A DNA stretch of 64,000 nucleotides from an uncultured Treponema sp. GTDB taxonomy: Bacteria; Spirochaetota; Spirochaetia; Treponematales; Treponemataceae. The notes beneath the pieces were generated by a model that did not search any database, was not told the origin of the DNA, and saw only the letters and a list, made by a program, of their open reading frames with translations. Below, piece by piece: positions 35,263-45,046 of the stretch. Position 1 is the stretch's first letter. The number at the start of each line of letters is the position of its first letter. The stretch is taken from contig CALCRU010000008.1 of NCBI GenBank assembly GCA_937894335.1, positions 1 to 64,000 on the forward strand, given 5' to 3'. The translations under genes and the position numbers were made by a program.

Positions 35263-36266
35263 TGAGGGAAGACTTTCTTGAACAGTGCGTCCTTTGCCCA
35301 CGAAGATGCAGTGCAAACCGCAACTATGGGCAAAAGGGTTTTTGCGGAGAAACAAAAGACTTACGCCTTGCCTCTGCTGGTCTGCACTTTGGAGAAGAGC
35401 CGCCTGTTACTGGACTTGGCGGAAGCGGAACTCTTTTTTTTACAGGCTGCACTTTGCGCTGTGCATTCTGTCAGAACTATCAGATTTCTCAGGGAGGAAT
35501 GGGCAGAGAAATTTCCTCTAAAGAATTTACGGAACTTTGTCTTGCTCTTCAGGAAAAAGGCGCCCACAACATCAATCTGGTAACAGGAAGCCATTTTATT
35601 CCACAGATAGCGGAATATCTTGACGAAGCAAAAAAAGCAGGACTTACCATACCTGCTGCATGGAATTCTAGCGCTTACGAAAATGTGGAGGCTCTGGAAC
35701 TTTTGCGTCCAGTAGTTGACATTTGGCTACCAGACTTAAAGACCCTTAACCCCATGATGAGCGAAAGTCTCTTTGGAGCGGCAAACTATCCCCAGACTGC
35801 AAAAAAGGCAATCAGGTGGATGGTGCAGAACTATCCCTTAAAATGGAAAAGCGAAATCCGTAACGGAAAAAAAACAAGGGTACTGCAAAGCGGTGTAATC
35901 ATCCGACATCTTTTTATGCCAGGCAGAATGGACGACACAAAACTTGTCCTTGACTGGCTTAAACAGAATGCAGATAAAAAGGCACTCATTTCTCTCATGT
36001 CGCAATACACTCCTGTACCCTTTGAAGAGAGCGAAGAAAAACTTGCAAGACGAAAGGAAGCACTTTCTTCATTCCAGAACAGACTTGTAAGCAAAGAAGA
36101 AGATAGTCAGCTTAAGGCTCTGATTGATGCCTATGACTTTGACTATCTTTTTTATCAGGACTTAAGCGACGACACAAGCTGGTTACCAGACTTTACAAAA
36201 AATCAGCCTTTTAGCAACAAACTTGCAAAGACAATTTGGTGTTGGCAATATGGTTTATTAAACTAA
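35259..36266 (+). CDS. Radical SAM protein, pyruvate-formate-lyase-activase-like
   Basis: A 335-aa cytosolic iron-sulfur enzyme. The radical SAM motif is C64-TLR-C68-AF-C71, which binds the catalytic [4Fe-4S] cluster. Four further Cys at 10, 13, 17 and 29 in the N-terminus (CVLCPRRC and GFCG) may hold a second metal site. The family includes PflA-like activases that install glycyl radicals, but the target here is unknown and no glycyl-radical enzyme lies nearby. It overlaps the upstream hypothetical gene by 4 bp. Confidence 0.82.
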   Translation: MMREDFLEQCVLCPRRCSANRNYGQKGFCGETKDLRLASAGLHFGEEPPVTGLGGSGTLFFTGCTLRCAFCQNYQISQGGMGREISSKEFTELCLALQEKGAHNINLVTGSHFIPQIAEYLDEAKKAGLTIPAAWNSSAYENVEALELLRPVVDIWLPDLKTLNPMMSESLFGAANYPQTAKKAIRWMVQNYPLKWKSEIRNGKKTRVLQSGVIIRHLFMPGRMDDTKLVLDWLKQNADKKALISLMSQYTPVPFEESEEKLARRKEALSSFQNRLVSKEEDSQLKALIDAYDFDYLFYQDLSDDTSWLPDFTKNQPFSNKLAKTIWCWQYGLLN

Positions 36267-36298
36267 TCTTAAATCGGTAAAAATAAGCATTTTTTTTC

Positions 36299-36333
36299 TT
36301 GCATTACGAAATTTCTGTGTTATAATAAATTTC
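36299..36333 (+). promoter_or_regulatory. malQ promoter, leaderless type
   Basis: TTGCAT (36299-36304), a 16-bp spacer and TATAAT (36321-36326) stand 7 nt before the malQ ATG with no Shine-Dalgarno. Confidence 0.75.
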
Positions 36334-38406
36334 ATGCAGTTAGAACGAAAAACGGGAGTTGTTATTCCCCTTGCCTCTCTTTACGATGAATCAGAATGTG
36401 CCATAGGCGACTTTCTTTCTCTCAAGCCCTTTACGGACTTCTGCTCAAAATGCGGATTTACTCTGATTCAACTTCTGCCAGTAAATGACACCGGTACCCA
36501 GTCCTCGCCCTACTCGGGACTTTCAGCAAACGCACTGCATCCACTTTACATAAGAATTTCTTCTCTGCCTGAATTTGAGGCTGCTTTTGCTCAGGACAAG
36601 AGTTTTGCTAGCGCATACAGGGCTTTCGGCAAAGCGTTTAAAAAAGCGGCCAACCGTTTTGACTACGATAAAATTCTTGCAGAAAAAACAAGGCTGCTTC
36701 ATCTGCTCTACACATTCATAGAAAAAAAATATGCACAGGAAGGAACTGCTCAGGGAACTGCCCTTACAAAAAGCATGAACTCCTTTATCCGTGCAAACAA
36801 GTGGGTCATTCCCTATGCGGTCTACAAAAATTTAAAAGATGTTCACTCTCAGGCTTCGTGGAAAGAATGGGCGCCAGAACTGCAAAACCTAACCAGAGAA
36901 CAGATTCAGCTTAGATGGAACAACAGGGCTCTTAAGTCTAGCCACAACTTTTTTGTTTGGTGCCAGATGCGTGCCTCTGAACAGTTTGCAGAAGCAAGTG
37001 ACTACGCAAAACAAAAGGGAATTATTTTAAAAGGAGACATTCCCATTCTGATGAATGAAGACAGTGCGGACGCATGGGCATACAAGGACTTCTTTGACCA
37101 TTCTAAACGGGCAGGCGCTCCTCCATCAGGTGACTCTCCCATGGGGCAGAACTGGGGATTCCCTACCTACAACTGGAGCATGATGGCGGCGGACAACTAC
37201 GGCTGGTGGAAAGAAAGAGTTCAGAACGCCTCACGATATTACGGTGCATTCCGCATTGACCATGTGCTAGGATTTTTCAGAATATGGGCAGTTGACGAAA
37301 AGGAATCAACAGCATTTCTTGGACACACTGAACCTTACAATTCTATTTCACGGGAAAAATTTTATGCTGCAGGATTTGACGAAGGAAGGCTTCACTGGAT
37401 TAGCGAACCTCACATTCCTACAGGCCTTATAGAAGACATAACATGGAATCACGACGAGGCACACAAGATGCTTTCTCTTGTTGCAGAGCAGATTGGATGC
37501 GAAGAGTTGTGGAACTTTAAAAAAGAAATAAAGTCTGATGCACAAATTTACGCCCAGCACTTTTGCGACGATGAAGAAAAAGACATGCGGGTAAAAAATG
37601 CCCTATGCATAAAATGGCGCGATCGTTCCCTTTTGCAGATAGAAAAAGACCACTTTGTAAAAGTGTGGAGCTATTCAGCCTCCAGTGCATGGCAGACTCT
37701 TTCATGGGAAGAAAAACAGAAACTTGAGGAACTCTTTGCAGAAAACGACAAAACCGAAGGAGCGCTATGGAAGCAACAGGCTTTGGATGTGCTTACTCCA
37801 ATCGTAAATGCGTCAGACATGGTTCCCTGTGCGGAAGATTTAGGTGCGGCTTTTGAAGCAGTGCCAGAAGTTCTTTCTTTGCTTGGAATAAATTCACTTT
37901 GCGTCATAAGGTGGTGCCGCGACTGGGCAAAAGAAGGACAGCCCTTTGTTCCATTTGCACAGTATCGCAAGGAAAGCGTTGCAACCACATCAGTCCATGA
38001 CAGTTCAACATTGCGCCAGTGGTGGAACGATGAAAAAGATGGAGTGCGCGCATATCTTAACCTATGGAACGATGGAGACAAGAATCCTCTCTTTGAAAGT
38101 GCCACACCCATTCACGCCGATGACCAGTTTTCTCCAGATGTAGCCCTATTCCTTCTGCAGAGCGCCGCAGACTGTGCAAGTGCGTGGTACATAAATCCAC
38201 TGCAGGACTATCTCTTCCTTGACGAAAACTACTATCTTGAAAATCCCAATGACGAACGCATAAATGTTCCCGGCTCGGTAAACAACTTTAACTGGACTTA
38301 CCGCATGCCAGTAAGCATACAGGCGCTTTCTAAAAACGAAGCCATAATTTCTAAAATACAGGGCATTGTTTCCAAACATGCATCTTTCAACGGAGGAAAT
38401 GTATGA
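36334..38406 (+). CDS. malQ: 4-alpha-glucanotransferase (amylomaltase)
   Basis: Transfers maltodextrin segments between glucans, a step in glycogen and maltodextrin use in the cytosol. The 690-aa length is in the range of GH77 enzymes. Clear family blocks are PVNDTGTQSSPYSGLSANAL near 50-70, FRIDHVLGFFR near 308-318 with the nucleophile Asp, and CAEDLG near 500 with the acid/base residue region. It overlaps the downstream GH13-like gene by 4 bp (ATGA), giving a two-gene glucan operon under a TATAAT promoter. Confidence 0.93.
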   Translation: MQLERKTGVVIPLASLYDESECAIGDFLSLKPFTDFCSKCGFTLIQLLPVNDTGTQSSPYSGLSANALHPLYIRISSLPEFEAAFAQDKSFASAYRAFGKAFKKAANRFDYDKILAEKTRLLHLLYTFIEKKYAQEGTAQGTALTKSMNSFIRANKWVIPYAVYKNLKDVHSQASWKEWAPELQNLTREQIQLRWNNRALKSSHNFFVWCQMRASEQFAEASDYAKQKGIILKGDIPILMNEDSADAWAYKDFFDHSKRAGAPPSGDSPMGQNWGFPTYNWSMMAADNYGWWKERVQNASRYYGAFRIDHVLGFFRIWAVDEKESTAFLGHTEPYNSISREKFYAAGFDEGRLHWISEPHIPTGLIEDITWNHDEAHKMLSLVAEQIGCEELWNFKKEIKSDAQIYAQHFCDDEEKDMRVKNALCIKWRDRSLLQIEKDHFVKVWSYSASSAWQTLSWEEKQKLEELFAENDKTEGALWKQQALDVLTPIVNASDMVPCAEDLGAAFEAVPEVLSLLGINSLCVIRWCRDWAKEGQPFVPFAQYRKESVATTSVHDSSTLRQWWNDEKDGVRAYLNLWNDGDKNPLFESATPIHADDQFSPDVALFLLQSAADCASAWYINPLQDYLFLDENYYLENPNDERINVPGSVNNFNWTYRMPVSIQALSKNEAIISKIQGIVSKHASFNGGNV

Positions 38407-41400
38407 ATATCTCTTATAACGAATTTCATGTAAGCCGAACTGTACGCGACGAATGCAACTTTAACCAGTCGCTGTTTTCTTCTTACGGAAATGTCATACT
38501 GGGCAACTTAAAAGCTGTCAGAACTTTCCAGACAAAATTGAACGAACTGTTTGACAAAAGAGGTCAGAAAGAAAAAAGAATTTCAGCAGGCTCTTTAAAT
38601 GCAATGGGACTCATAGACGAAATTTTTCACTATGTCTGCATGCTCTTTAGACGAGACAAATCTCCAAAGGCATTTACAATTCTTTTGGAAGATTTAGACA
38701 CTTACTTTGGAAAAGAAGAAATGGACAAACTGCTGCTTCAGTTTATGGACGAGTTTCCTCCTGTGGCAGTGTATCAGAATAAAATTTCGGCAAAGGAATT
38801 TCTTGAGCAGGATGCAGTGGACGCAGGAACGGGAAACAGGCGCACAAACCGTGAGCAGGTTCTGGAAGAAATGATTCTTCTGCACCTTGCAAACGAAAAC
38901 CCTGCATTCCATCCCTTCCAGATTTTATTTGACGACCACAAACTTGAAACAAATGCACTTTACATTAAGACATGGAATCAGATAAAGGCATATTTTAAAA
39001 CTCAGCCTGTGTTTGGTCCAAAGAACAACGACCTTATTACAATGCTTAAGGAGCCAGTAATTGCGTCCCCCACATCACTTAAGGGGCAGCTTGACTACAT
39101 ACGCACATACTGGGCTGACCTTTTGGGAGAATGGCTTAGGCGGCTGCTTGAAGGAATAGACACAATCAGCGAAGAAGAAAAAGCTGCATGGCACCCCACA
39201 AATGGTGGTGAAGTAAGCATGGACGCGTATTCTTACGAAAACCTTTCAAAGGAATACGAACGCTTTAGTCCCGACCGTGACTGGATGCCAAAAGTTGTCC
39301 TTATGGCAAAGACAGTTTTGGTCTGGCTATATCAACTTTCTAAAAAATACAACAGAGAAATTACTAGACTTGATCAGATTCCCGACGAGGAACTTGATCT
39401 TCTGCACAACGAAGGCTTTACAGGACTTTGGCTTATAGGTCTGTGGGAAAGAAGTTACGCTTCAAAAAGAATAAAGCAGCTTAACGGAAACCCAGAGGCA
39501 GCGGCAAGCGCATACAGTCTTATGGACTACGACATTGCGCAAAATCTTGGCGGATGGTCTGCCCTTGAAAACTTGCGCTGGCGGTGCTGGCAGAGAGGAA
39601 TCCGTCTTGCAAGCGACATGGTTCCAAATCACACTGGCATGGATGGAAAGTGGGTTATTGAACATCCCAACTACTTCATTACTACAAAAGACTGTCCCTT
39701 CCCTCAGTATTCATTTACAGGCGAAGATTTGTGTCAGGACGGAAGAGTTTCGGTTTACCTTGAAGACCATTACTATTCCAAAACGGACTGTGCGGTCTGC
39801 TTTAAGAGAGTAGACAATTACACAGGAGATGTAACATACATCTATCACGGAAACGATGGTACAGGCATGCCTTGGAACGACACTGCCCAGATTGACTTTC
39901 TGAACGCTGAGGCAAGAGAAGCAGTTATTCAAAAAATAATGCTGGTTGCGCGGAACTTCCCAATCATCCGCTTTGACGCTGCAATGGTTCTTGCAAAAAA
40001 GCACATTCGCCGTCTGTGGTACCCGGAGCCAGGTCACGGAGGAGACATTGCAACAAGAAGTCAGCATGCCCTTACCACAGAGCAGTTTAACAGTGCTCTG
40101 CCCAATGAATTCTGGCGCGAAGTTGTTGACCGCTGTGCAAAGGACATGCCCGACACACTTTTGCTTGCAGAAGCATTCTGGATGATGGAAGGCTACTTTA
40201 CCCGAACACTGGGAATGCATCGTGTATACAATTCAGCTTTCATGAACATGCTCAAGAAGGAAGAAAATCAGAAGTATCGTGACACTGTTAAGAACACAAT
40301 TAAATTTGATCCTCAGGTTTTAAAGCGCTTTGTAAACTTTATGAACAACCCTGACGAAGAAACTGCAGTTGCCCAGTTTGGTAAGGGCGACAAATATTTT
40401 GGTGTGTGTACACTTATGGTAACAATGCCGGGCTTACCCATGTTTGGTCACGGTCAGATTGAAGGCTTTGAAGAAAAGTACGGAATGGAATACACAAGAG
40501 CCTACAGGGACGAACAAGCTGACGAAGGACTGGTAGACAGGCACTGGCGGCACATCTTCCCACTCATGCATAAGCGATATCTTTTTGCAGGAGTAGACAA
40601 CTTCCTTTTCTACGATGTTTGGAACAACGGCACTGTTAACGAAAACATCTTTGCCTATTCAAACGGTGTGGGCAACGAACGCACTATTGTATTCTACAAC
40701 AACAAGTACGAACGCGCTTCGGGATGGATAAAGCAGTCCTGTGAATATGCAGTAAAAACTGGCAGTGGAGAAAACGACAAGCAGATGGTAAGCCGTTCTA
40801 TTGCCGAAGGACTTAACCTTACATGGGGAGACGACCACTTCTGCATCTTTAGGGAACACACAAGCGGACTTTGGTATGTACGCTCTTCCAACGACATAAT
40901 TGAACACGGAATGTTTGTTTCCCTTAACGGATTTGAATATCAGGTTTACATGGATGTTCAGCAGGTTGTTGATGACGAAGAAAAACGCTATTCAAAACTC
41001 TGTCAACTTTTAAATGGTCGAGGAGTTGAAGACCTGATTGTTGCATGGCAGGAATACGAATACAAGGAACTGTATGCTTCACTCAGCAGATTTGTTACGC
41101 CGAAATTCTTCGATGGAATCAAACGGCTCTACACACCTCTTCCCGTGCTTAAGTCACTCAGCCTTACCACCCTTACCCCTGCGGAATTCCTTAAGGATGT
41201 AAAGAACAGCGCACTTGCCTATTACGAAAAGGAAGCGGAATTTGCACAGAGAGAAGCCCAGAAGGCAGCGGCTCTTGGAAAGGCAGCTTCCTCAAAGTCT
41301 TCCAAGATTCGCACAAAATCACTTACACAAAAAGAGACGCGCAATTACGAAAAGTCTCAGACTGCAAATGCAGAACAGCGTTATGCCGCATTCTGCAAAC

Positions 41401-42521
41401 AAATTGAATACCTTGCTTCAACTGTTGCAAATGCCCAAGGAGATGCAAAGGTTGCAAAGAATGCAAAACCAAAACCTGAACACTCAGCATTCAAGACTAC
41501 ATTTGACAACCTGCTTTACGAAGGACTTAGCAGTCACGAAAACTCAGCAGAAATTCTTAGCGCATTTGCATCAGTTTCTTCTGCAGGAAAAGAAAACTGC
41601 CTTAAGTGGGGCTACGACAGAAAACTTTCTGAACTGATGGCCCAGAGCGGAATCGTACACAGCGGAGCAAGAAACATTCTTACAAGGCTCTTCATAATGA
41701 TGAGGGTAAGGGACTACAACTTTGGAACTTCGGGAGTAGTAAAGTCTACTTACGAAACCGCACTTCTTCTTGTTGACGGAGATAATTCTTCCTTGCTTAC
41801 TGGTGCAAACGAATTTAACGGAGTGCGCTGGTTCAACAAGGAAAAGATGGATGAAACTCTCTGGTACGGATTTGCAGCAGTAGTAATGTACAGTCCCAGA
41901 ATTCTTAGAGAACAGATTTATCGCCTCTACCGCACTCTCTACGCTGCAAAAGAAAATGCAGAGTACCAGTGCCAAAAGTTTACCGATGCTCTAAAACCTG
42001 CAAGCCTTACAAAAAAACGGGTCGCAAAAACTGCAAAGGCGGAAGACAGTAAGCCAAAAACCACTAAGGCTACAAAAACAAGCACTGCAAAGACAAAGAC
42101 CGTAAAGAAAGACGAAGCTAAAGCAAAAACTGCAAAGACAAAGGCTGTAAAGGAAGACGAAACTAAGGCAAAAACTGCAAAGACTTCAAAAACCACTAGT
42201 GCCAAAAAGACGACCGCAAAAACTACGGTAGCAAAAAGCACGGCAAAGTCGGCAGACGCAAAGGCAAGGTCTTCTAAGGCAAGCACCAAAGCTGAAGTAA
42301 CAAAAGCTTCAACTGCAAAGAAGGCTTCTTCTGCAAAGACTGCAAAAACCGCCTCTGCAAAGACGACAGCCAAGACAGCGACAAAACCGGCAGTGGCAAA
42401 AAAGACTGCAAACTCAAAGGCTAAGCCAGCCCCGAAAGCAAAGTCTGCAAAGCCAACAACAAAGTCTGCGTCAAAAGCTAAAACAGGCGCAAAAGGTTCA
42501 AAGAGTTCAAAACAGAAATAA
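38403..42521 (+). CDS. Giant GH13-like glycosidase with histone-H1-like tail
   Basis: A 1372-aa protein without a signal peptide, so probably cytosolic. The catalytic region (about 325-780) resembles alpha-amylase family GH13: DMVPNHTG near 405, IIRFDAAMV near 520 with the nucleophile Asp, and LLLAEAFW near 583 with the acid Glu. The N-terminal 300 residues are unassigned. From about 1200 to the end the protein is nearly only Lys, Ala, Thr and Ser, like bacterial H1-type histones, and includes an imperfect tandem 45-bp repeat (42084-42173). It is coupled to malQ by ATGA and overlaps the convergent thrC by 44 bp. Confidence 0.8.
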   Translation: MNISYNEFHVSRTVRDECNFNQSLFSSYGNVILGNLKAVRTFQTKLNELFDKRGQKEKRISAGSLNAMGLIDEIFHYVCMLFRRDKSPKAFTILLEDLDTYFGKEEMDKLLLQFMDEFPPVAVYQNKISAKEFLEQDAVDAGTGNRRTNREQVLEEMILLHLANENPAFHPFQILFDDHKLETNALYIKTWNQIKAYFKTQPVFGPKNNDLITMLKEPVIASPTSLKGQLDYIRTYWADLLGEWLRRLLEGIDTISEEEKAAWHPTNGGEVSMDAYSYENLSKEYERFSPDRDWMPKVVLMAKTVLVWLYQLSKKYNREITRLDQIPDEELDLLHNEGFTGLWLIGLWERSYASKRIKQLNGNPEAAASAYSLMDYDIAQNLGGWSALENLRWRCWQRGIRLASDMVPNHTGMDGKWVIEHPNYFITTKDCPFPQYSFTGEDLCQDGRVSVYLEDHYYSKTDCAVCFKRVDNYTGDVTYIYHGNDGTGMPWNDTAQIDFLNAEAREAVIQKIMLVARNFPIIRFDAAMVLAKKHIRRLWYPEPGHGGDIATRSQHALTTEQFNSALPNEFWREVVDRCAKDMPDTLLLAEAFWMMEGYFTRTLGMHRVYNSAFMNMLKKEENQKYRDTVKNTIKFDPQVLKRFVNFMNNPDEETAVAQFGKGDKYFGVCTLMVTMPGLPMFGHGQIEGFEEKYGMEYTRAYRDEQADEGLVDRHWRHIFPLMHKRYLFAGVDNFLFYDVWNNGTVNENIFAYSNGVGNERTIVFYNNKYERASGWIKQSCEYAVKTGSGENDKQMVSRSIAEGLNLTWGDDHFCIFREHTSGLWYVRSSNDIIEHGMFVSLNGFEYQVYMDVQQVVDDEEKRYSKLCQLLNGRGVEDLIVAWQEYEYKELYASLSRFVTPKFFDGIKRLYTPLPVLKSLSLTTLTPAEFLKDVKNSALAYYEKEAEFAQREAQKAAALGKAASSKSSKIRTKSLTQKETRNYEKSQTANAEQRYAAFCKQIEYLASTVANAQGDAKVAKNAKPKPEHSAFKTTFDNLLYEGLSSHENSAEILSAFASVSSAGKENCLKWGYDRKLSELMAQSGIVHSGARNILTRLFIMMRVRDYNFGTSGVVKSTYETALLLVDGDNSSLLTGANEFNGVRWFNKEKMDETLWYGFAAVVMYSPRILREQIYRLYRTLYAAKENAEYQCQKFTDALKPASLTKKRVAKTAKAEDSKPKTTKATKTSTAKTKTVKKDEAKAKTAKTKAVKEDETKAKTAKTSKTTSAKKTTAKTTVAKSTAKSADAKARSSKASTKAEVTKASTAKKASSAKTAKTASAKTTAKTATKPAVAKKTANSKAKPAPKAKSAKPTTKSASKAKTGAKGSKSSKQK
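42084..42173 (+). repeat. Tandem 45-bp repeat in the Lys/Ala-rich tail
   Basis: Two adjacent copies (42084-42128 and 42129-42173) encode TAKTKTVKKDEAKAK and TAKTKAVKEDETKAK, in frame. A partial third copy starts at 42174. The repeat shows how the tail may grow or shrink by slippage. Confidence 0.85.
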
Positions 42522-43812
42522 CTGACTCTACATCAGAGGACACAACGGAAGGACGAAGAATAGAAGTCTTTCTGCTTGCGTCCTCTCTGTTTTTAGAAAC
42601 AGGTGCTTCTTCGCCCAAACAGTGACGAACAAAATCATTTTCGCCACAGGGGTCATTTCTTGCAATCAGCACAACGGCACCGTCATCATCCTCAATAACA
42701 TCCTTACGCATAAGTGCAGAAGCGTATGCGGCACTAGTCTGAGAGTCGGCATAAATGTGGTACTTTGTAAACAGTTCCTTGCAGGCTTCCTCGGTCTGTT
42801 TTGCAGTTACGGCTGCTGGATAAAGGAAGTTTCTGAGCAGAAGTGAATTTGCCGCAAAGATGTGTTCCAGTCGCTCAAGGTTTGAAGGATCAGAAGGATC
42901 TATGGGCTTCCGTTCAGAAAGGGGAATCATTGAGTCAGGCATTATGCAGTTTCCACGGGCATCAAGCAGAACATTTTTTGTCGTAGGCATGATAAATCCG
43001 TTTGCAGGAAGTGAAAATTTCCATGCATAAAGTCCGGCCATTAAATTTCCGTAGTGTCCGCAGTGGAGCGCATAGTAAATGTCTCCGCTTACATTTTTCT
43101 TTATCTGAGAAAAAGCATAAGTGTAGAAGAAGACTTGGGGCAAAAGGCGTCCTATATTTGCAGTGTTTGCAACCGTAAGGTGATACTTCTGCACCAATTC
43201 TGGCATCGCAAAAATTTTTCTGACGATGGAATTGCAGTCTTCGCTGGTACCGTCAATTTCGATGGGGTAAATGTTTCCGCCGTTCCAGACAAAATCACTT
43301 TCTTCCATTCCGCGGAATGAACCTTTGGGCGCAAGCAAAACAGACTTTACAAGACGCTTCCCTCTTAGGGCTTTTGCCATACAGGCACCAAGTTCACCAG
43401 TAGTCGCATCTAGCAGGATTGACTTCTGACCGTCCATCTGCAAAATTGTTTCCAGTGTAGAGGTAAGATAAGAAACTCCAAAGTCCTTAAATGTTCCCGT
43501 AGGTCCAGTGTACAGATTCAGATAAAATGTATTGTCGTCAAGTCGGGTAACTTTTGGTTCCCATGTAAAGGCGTGAGTTGCAATTGTTTCGCAAATAATC
43601 GGGCTAAATTCCGTATTTATGAGTGCGGATGTAAGTGAACCTGCAAGGCTTGCAAAAGAAGTGTTTTCGTCCGCATACAGAATCCACCTGCGGAAATCTT
43701 CTTCACCCTGAGGAACATAAAGTCCTCCGTCTCGGGGAATGCTATTCAAAACGGCTTCCTTGAATGAAACGGAGTCCTGCAAACTGCTGCTTCGTGTGCT
43801 TACAAATCTCAT
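42478..43812 (-). CDS. thrC: Threonine synthase
   Basis: Converts O-phosphohomoserine to threonine with pyridoxal phosphate in the cytosol. The 444-aa protein shows the N-terminal IPRDGGLYVP block, the PLP-lysine region GPTGTFKDFG near 107-116, and DATTGELGA near 141. I use the ATG at 43812, 6 nt after a TATACT box. No other threonine gene lies nearby. The C-terminal 44 bp overlap the Lys-rich tail of the convergent glycosidase gene, so the two reading frames constrain one another. Confidence 0.92.
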   Translation of the reverse strand: MRFVSTRSSSLQDSVSFKEAVLNSIPRDGGLYVPQGEEDFRRWILYADENTSFASLAGSLTSALINTEFSPIICETIATHAFTWEPKVTRLDDNTFYLNLYTGPTGTFKDFGVSYLTSTLETILQMDGQKSILLDATTGELGACMAKALRGKRLVKSVLLAPKGSFRGMEESDFVWNGGNIYPIEIDGTSEDCNSIVRKIFAMPELVQKYHLTVANTANIGRLLPQVFFYTYAFSQIKKNVSGDIYYALHCGHYGNLMAGLYAWKFSLPANGFIMPTTKNVLLDARGNCIMPDSMIPLSERKPIDPSDPSNLERLEHIFAANSLLLRNFLYPAAVTAKQTEEACKELFTKYHIYADSQTSAAYASALMRKDVIEDDDGAVVLIARNDPCGENDFVRHCLGEEAPVSKNREDASRKTSILRPSVVSSDVESVISVLNSLNLLRLF

Positions 43813-43861
43813 GGGCAAAGTATAGCACAAAAAATCATTTTAAGGCAATGTTAGATTAAGT
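43813..43861 (-). promoter_or_regulatory. thrC promoter, leaderless type
   Basis: On the minus strand TTGCCT (43848-43843), an 18-bp spacer and TATACT (43824-43819) end 6 nt before the thrC ATG. No Shine-Dalgarno is present. Confidence 0.7.
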
Positions 43862-44875
43862 TTAACTTACAGTGGCCACTGAATCCCGCTCTACAAAATC
43901 TACAGGCACACGGACTATTTCGTATTCATCGTTACCGCTGATTGCCTCTATAAGTTTTTGCGCACATGCATAGGCTATCTTTTCACGGTTCTGTCTGAAT
44001 GTGGTAAGGGAAGGATGGCAGCAGAGAGAAATAAGTGCGTCATCAAACCCCACAAGAGAAACATCTTCGGGAATGCGCTTTCCCATTTTTCTAAGATACT
44101 GCATTGCACCAACCGCAAGAGTGTCGCATGCACAGAAGACAGCGGTAAGATTTGGACACCGTTCAAAGAGTTTTTGTGCGGCCTTATAGCCAGAATCAAG
44201 TTCCCACTGTTCCGCCTTTTCTATGCGCTTCGTGTCGTAGGTAAGCCCTGCAGCCTTAAGGGCCTGTTTGTAACCTTCGCCCCTCTCTATGGCGGCAGGA
44301 GAACGCACCTGGTAAGGTCCTGCAATGTATCCTATTTCCTTATGTCCGTGGGCAATCAAATATTCAACTCCCCTTCTGCTAGAAAGAGTATTTTCGCATA
44401 CGACAGTGCAAATGCCAGGAACAAATTCTGCGGCAGACACACAGGGGATTCCCGACGCAACTAGATCGGCAACCTCGGGATCATCGTAAATAGAATTGGC
44501 AATCAGTATGCCTTCCACATTTCGGTAACGGCAGTCTTCAATGTAAGACATTCCTGAATTAAAACTTTTTGAAAGGTACAGAATGTCATAGCCCCTCTTG
44601 CTTACATGGTCCCTAAACGAGTCCAAGATTCCTCCAAAAAGGGGATGCTCCATTTCGTTCTGTCGAGATTCGTTTTCTACGATTACGCCGATTAGCCTAG
44701 ACGGTTTAGAAGAAGACGGGATTGCAAACGATTCTGACTGATAGCCGGTTAGTCTTGCCGCAAGAAGAATGCGTTCCTCAGCCTCCCTGTTTGCGCCTCC
44801 ATTCTGAGCAAGAACCCTGCTTACCGTTGTTGCAGAATAACCTGTAATTTTTGCTATGTCAGAAATCGTTACCAT
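43862..44875 (-). CDS. LacI-family transcriptional regulator
   Basis: A 337-aa repressor with the LacI helix-turn-helix at its N-terminus (ISDIAKITGYSATTVSRVL) and a periplasmic-binding-like effector domain (about 60-330). I use the ATG at 44875, 7 nt after a TATAAT box; the longer frame to 44983 runs through the promoter. It is divergent from the GH5 lipoprotein gene, with palindromes in between, so it likely controls that gene in response to a sugar. The sugar cannot be named from sequence. Confidence 0.88.
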   Translation of the reverse strand: MVTISDIAKITGYSATTVSRVLAQNGGANREAEERILLAARLTGYQSESFAIPSSSKPSRLIGVIVENESRQNEMEHPLFGGILDSFRDHVSKRGYDILYLSKSFNSGMSYIEDCRYRNVEGILIANSIYDDPEVADLVASGIPCVSAAEFVPGICTVVCENTLSSRRGVEYLIAHGHKEIGYIAGPYQVRSPAAIERGEGYKQALKAAGLTYDTKRIEKAEQWELDSGYKAAQKLFERCPNLTAVFCACDTLAVGAMQYLRKMGKRIPEDVSLVGFDDALISLCCHPSLTTFRQNREKIAYACAQKLIEAISGNDEYEIVRVPVDFVERDSVATVS

Positions 44876-45046
44876 GATTACAATTATATTCTGCAAACCG
44901 CCACTCGTCAAATGAAAATTTTGAAATAAAGATATCAAATTTTCACGGTGGTATTTTACATGTTCCTGTTTTATCCTAAGCATAAGGGTATCTCTAAAAA
45001 CTGAAGTTTTTAGAGGTTCCCATAAGTCAAAGTTTTAGGAGTTCAT
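44876..45046. promoter_or_regulatory. lacI-type/GH5 divergent region with palindromes
   Basis: The LacI gene has TTGACG (44911-44906), 17 bp, TATAAT (44888-44883), 7 nt to ATG. Next to its -35 box is an imperfect inverted repeat, TGAAAATTTTGA (44913-44924) and TCAAATTTTCA (44935-44945), a candidate LacI operator. Near the GH5 gene a perfect 10-bp hairpin, CTCTAAAAAC (44992-45001) and GTTTTTAGAG (45006-45015), lies in the leader. I see no clear GH5 promoter. Confidence 0.6.

Noticed and set aside
41939..42373. Phe/Val/Ala-rich minus-strand frame opposite the Lys-rich tail
   Set aside because: It is simply the complement of the Lys/Ala/Thr repeats.
42084..42518. The Lys-rich tail as a separate histone-like gene
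   Set aside because: The frame is continuous with the glycosidase, and no internal start with a ribosome binding site was found.
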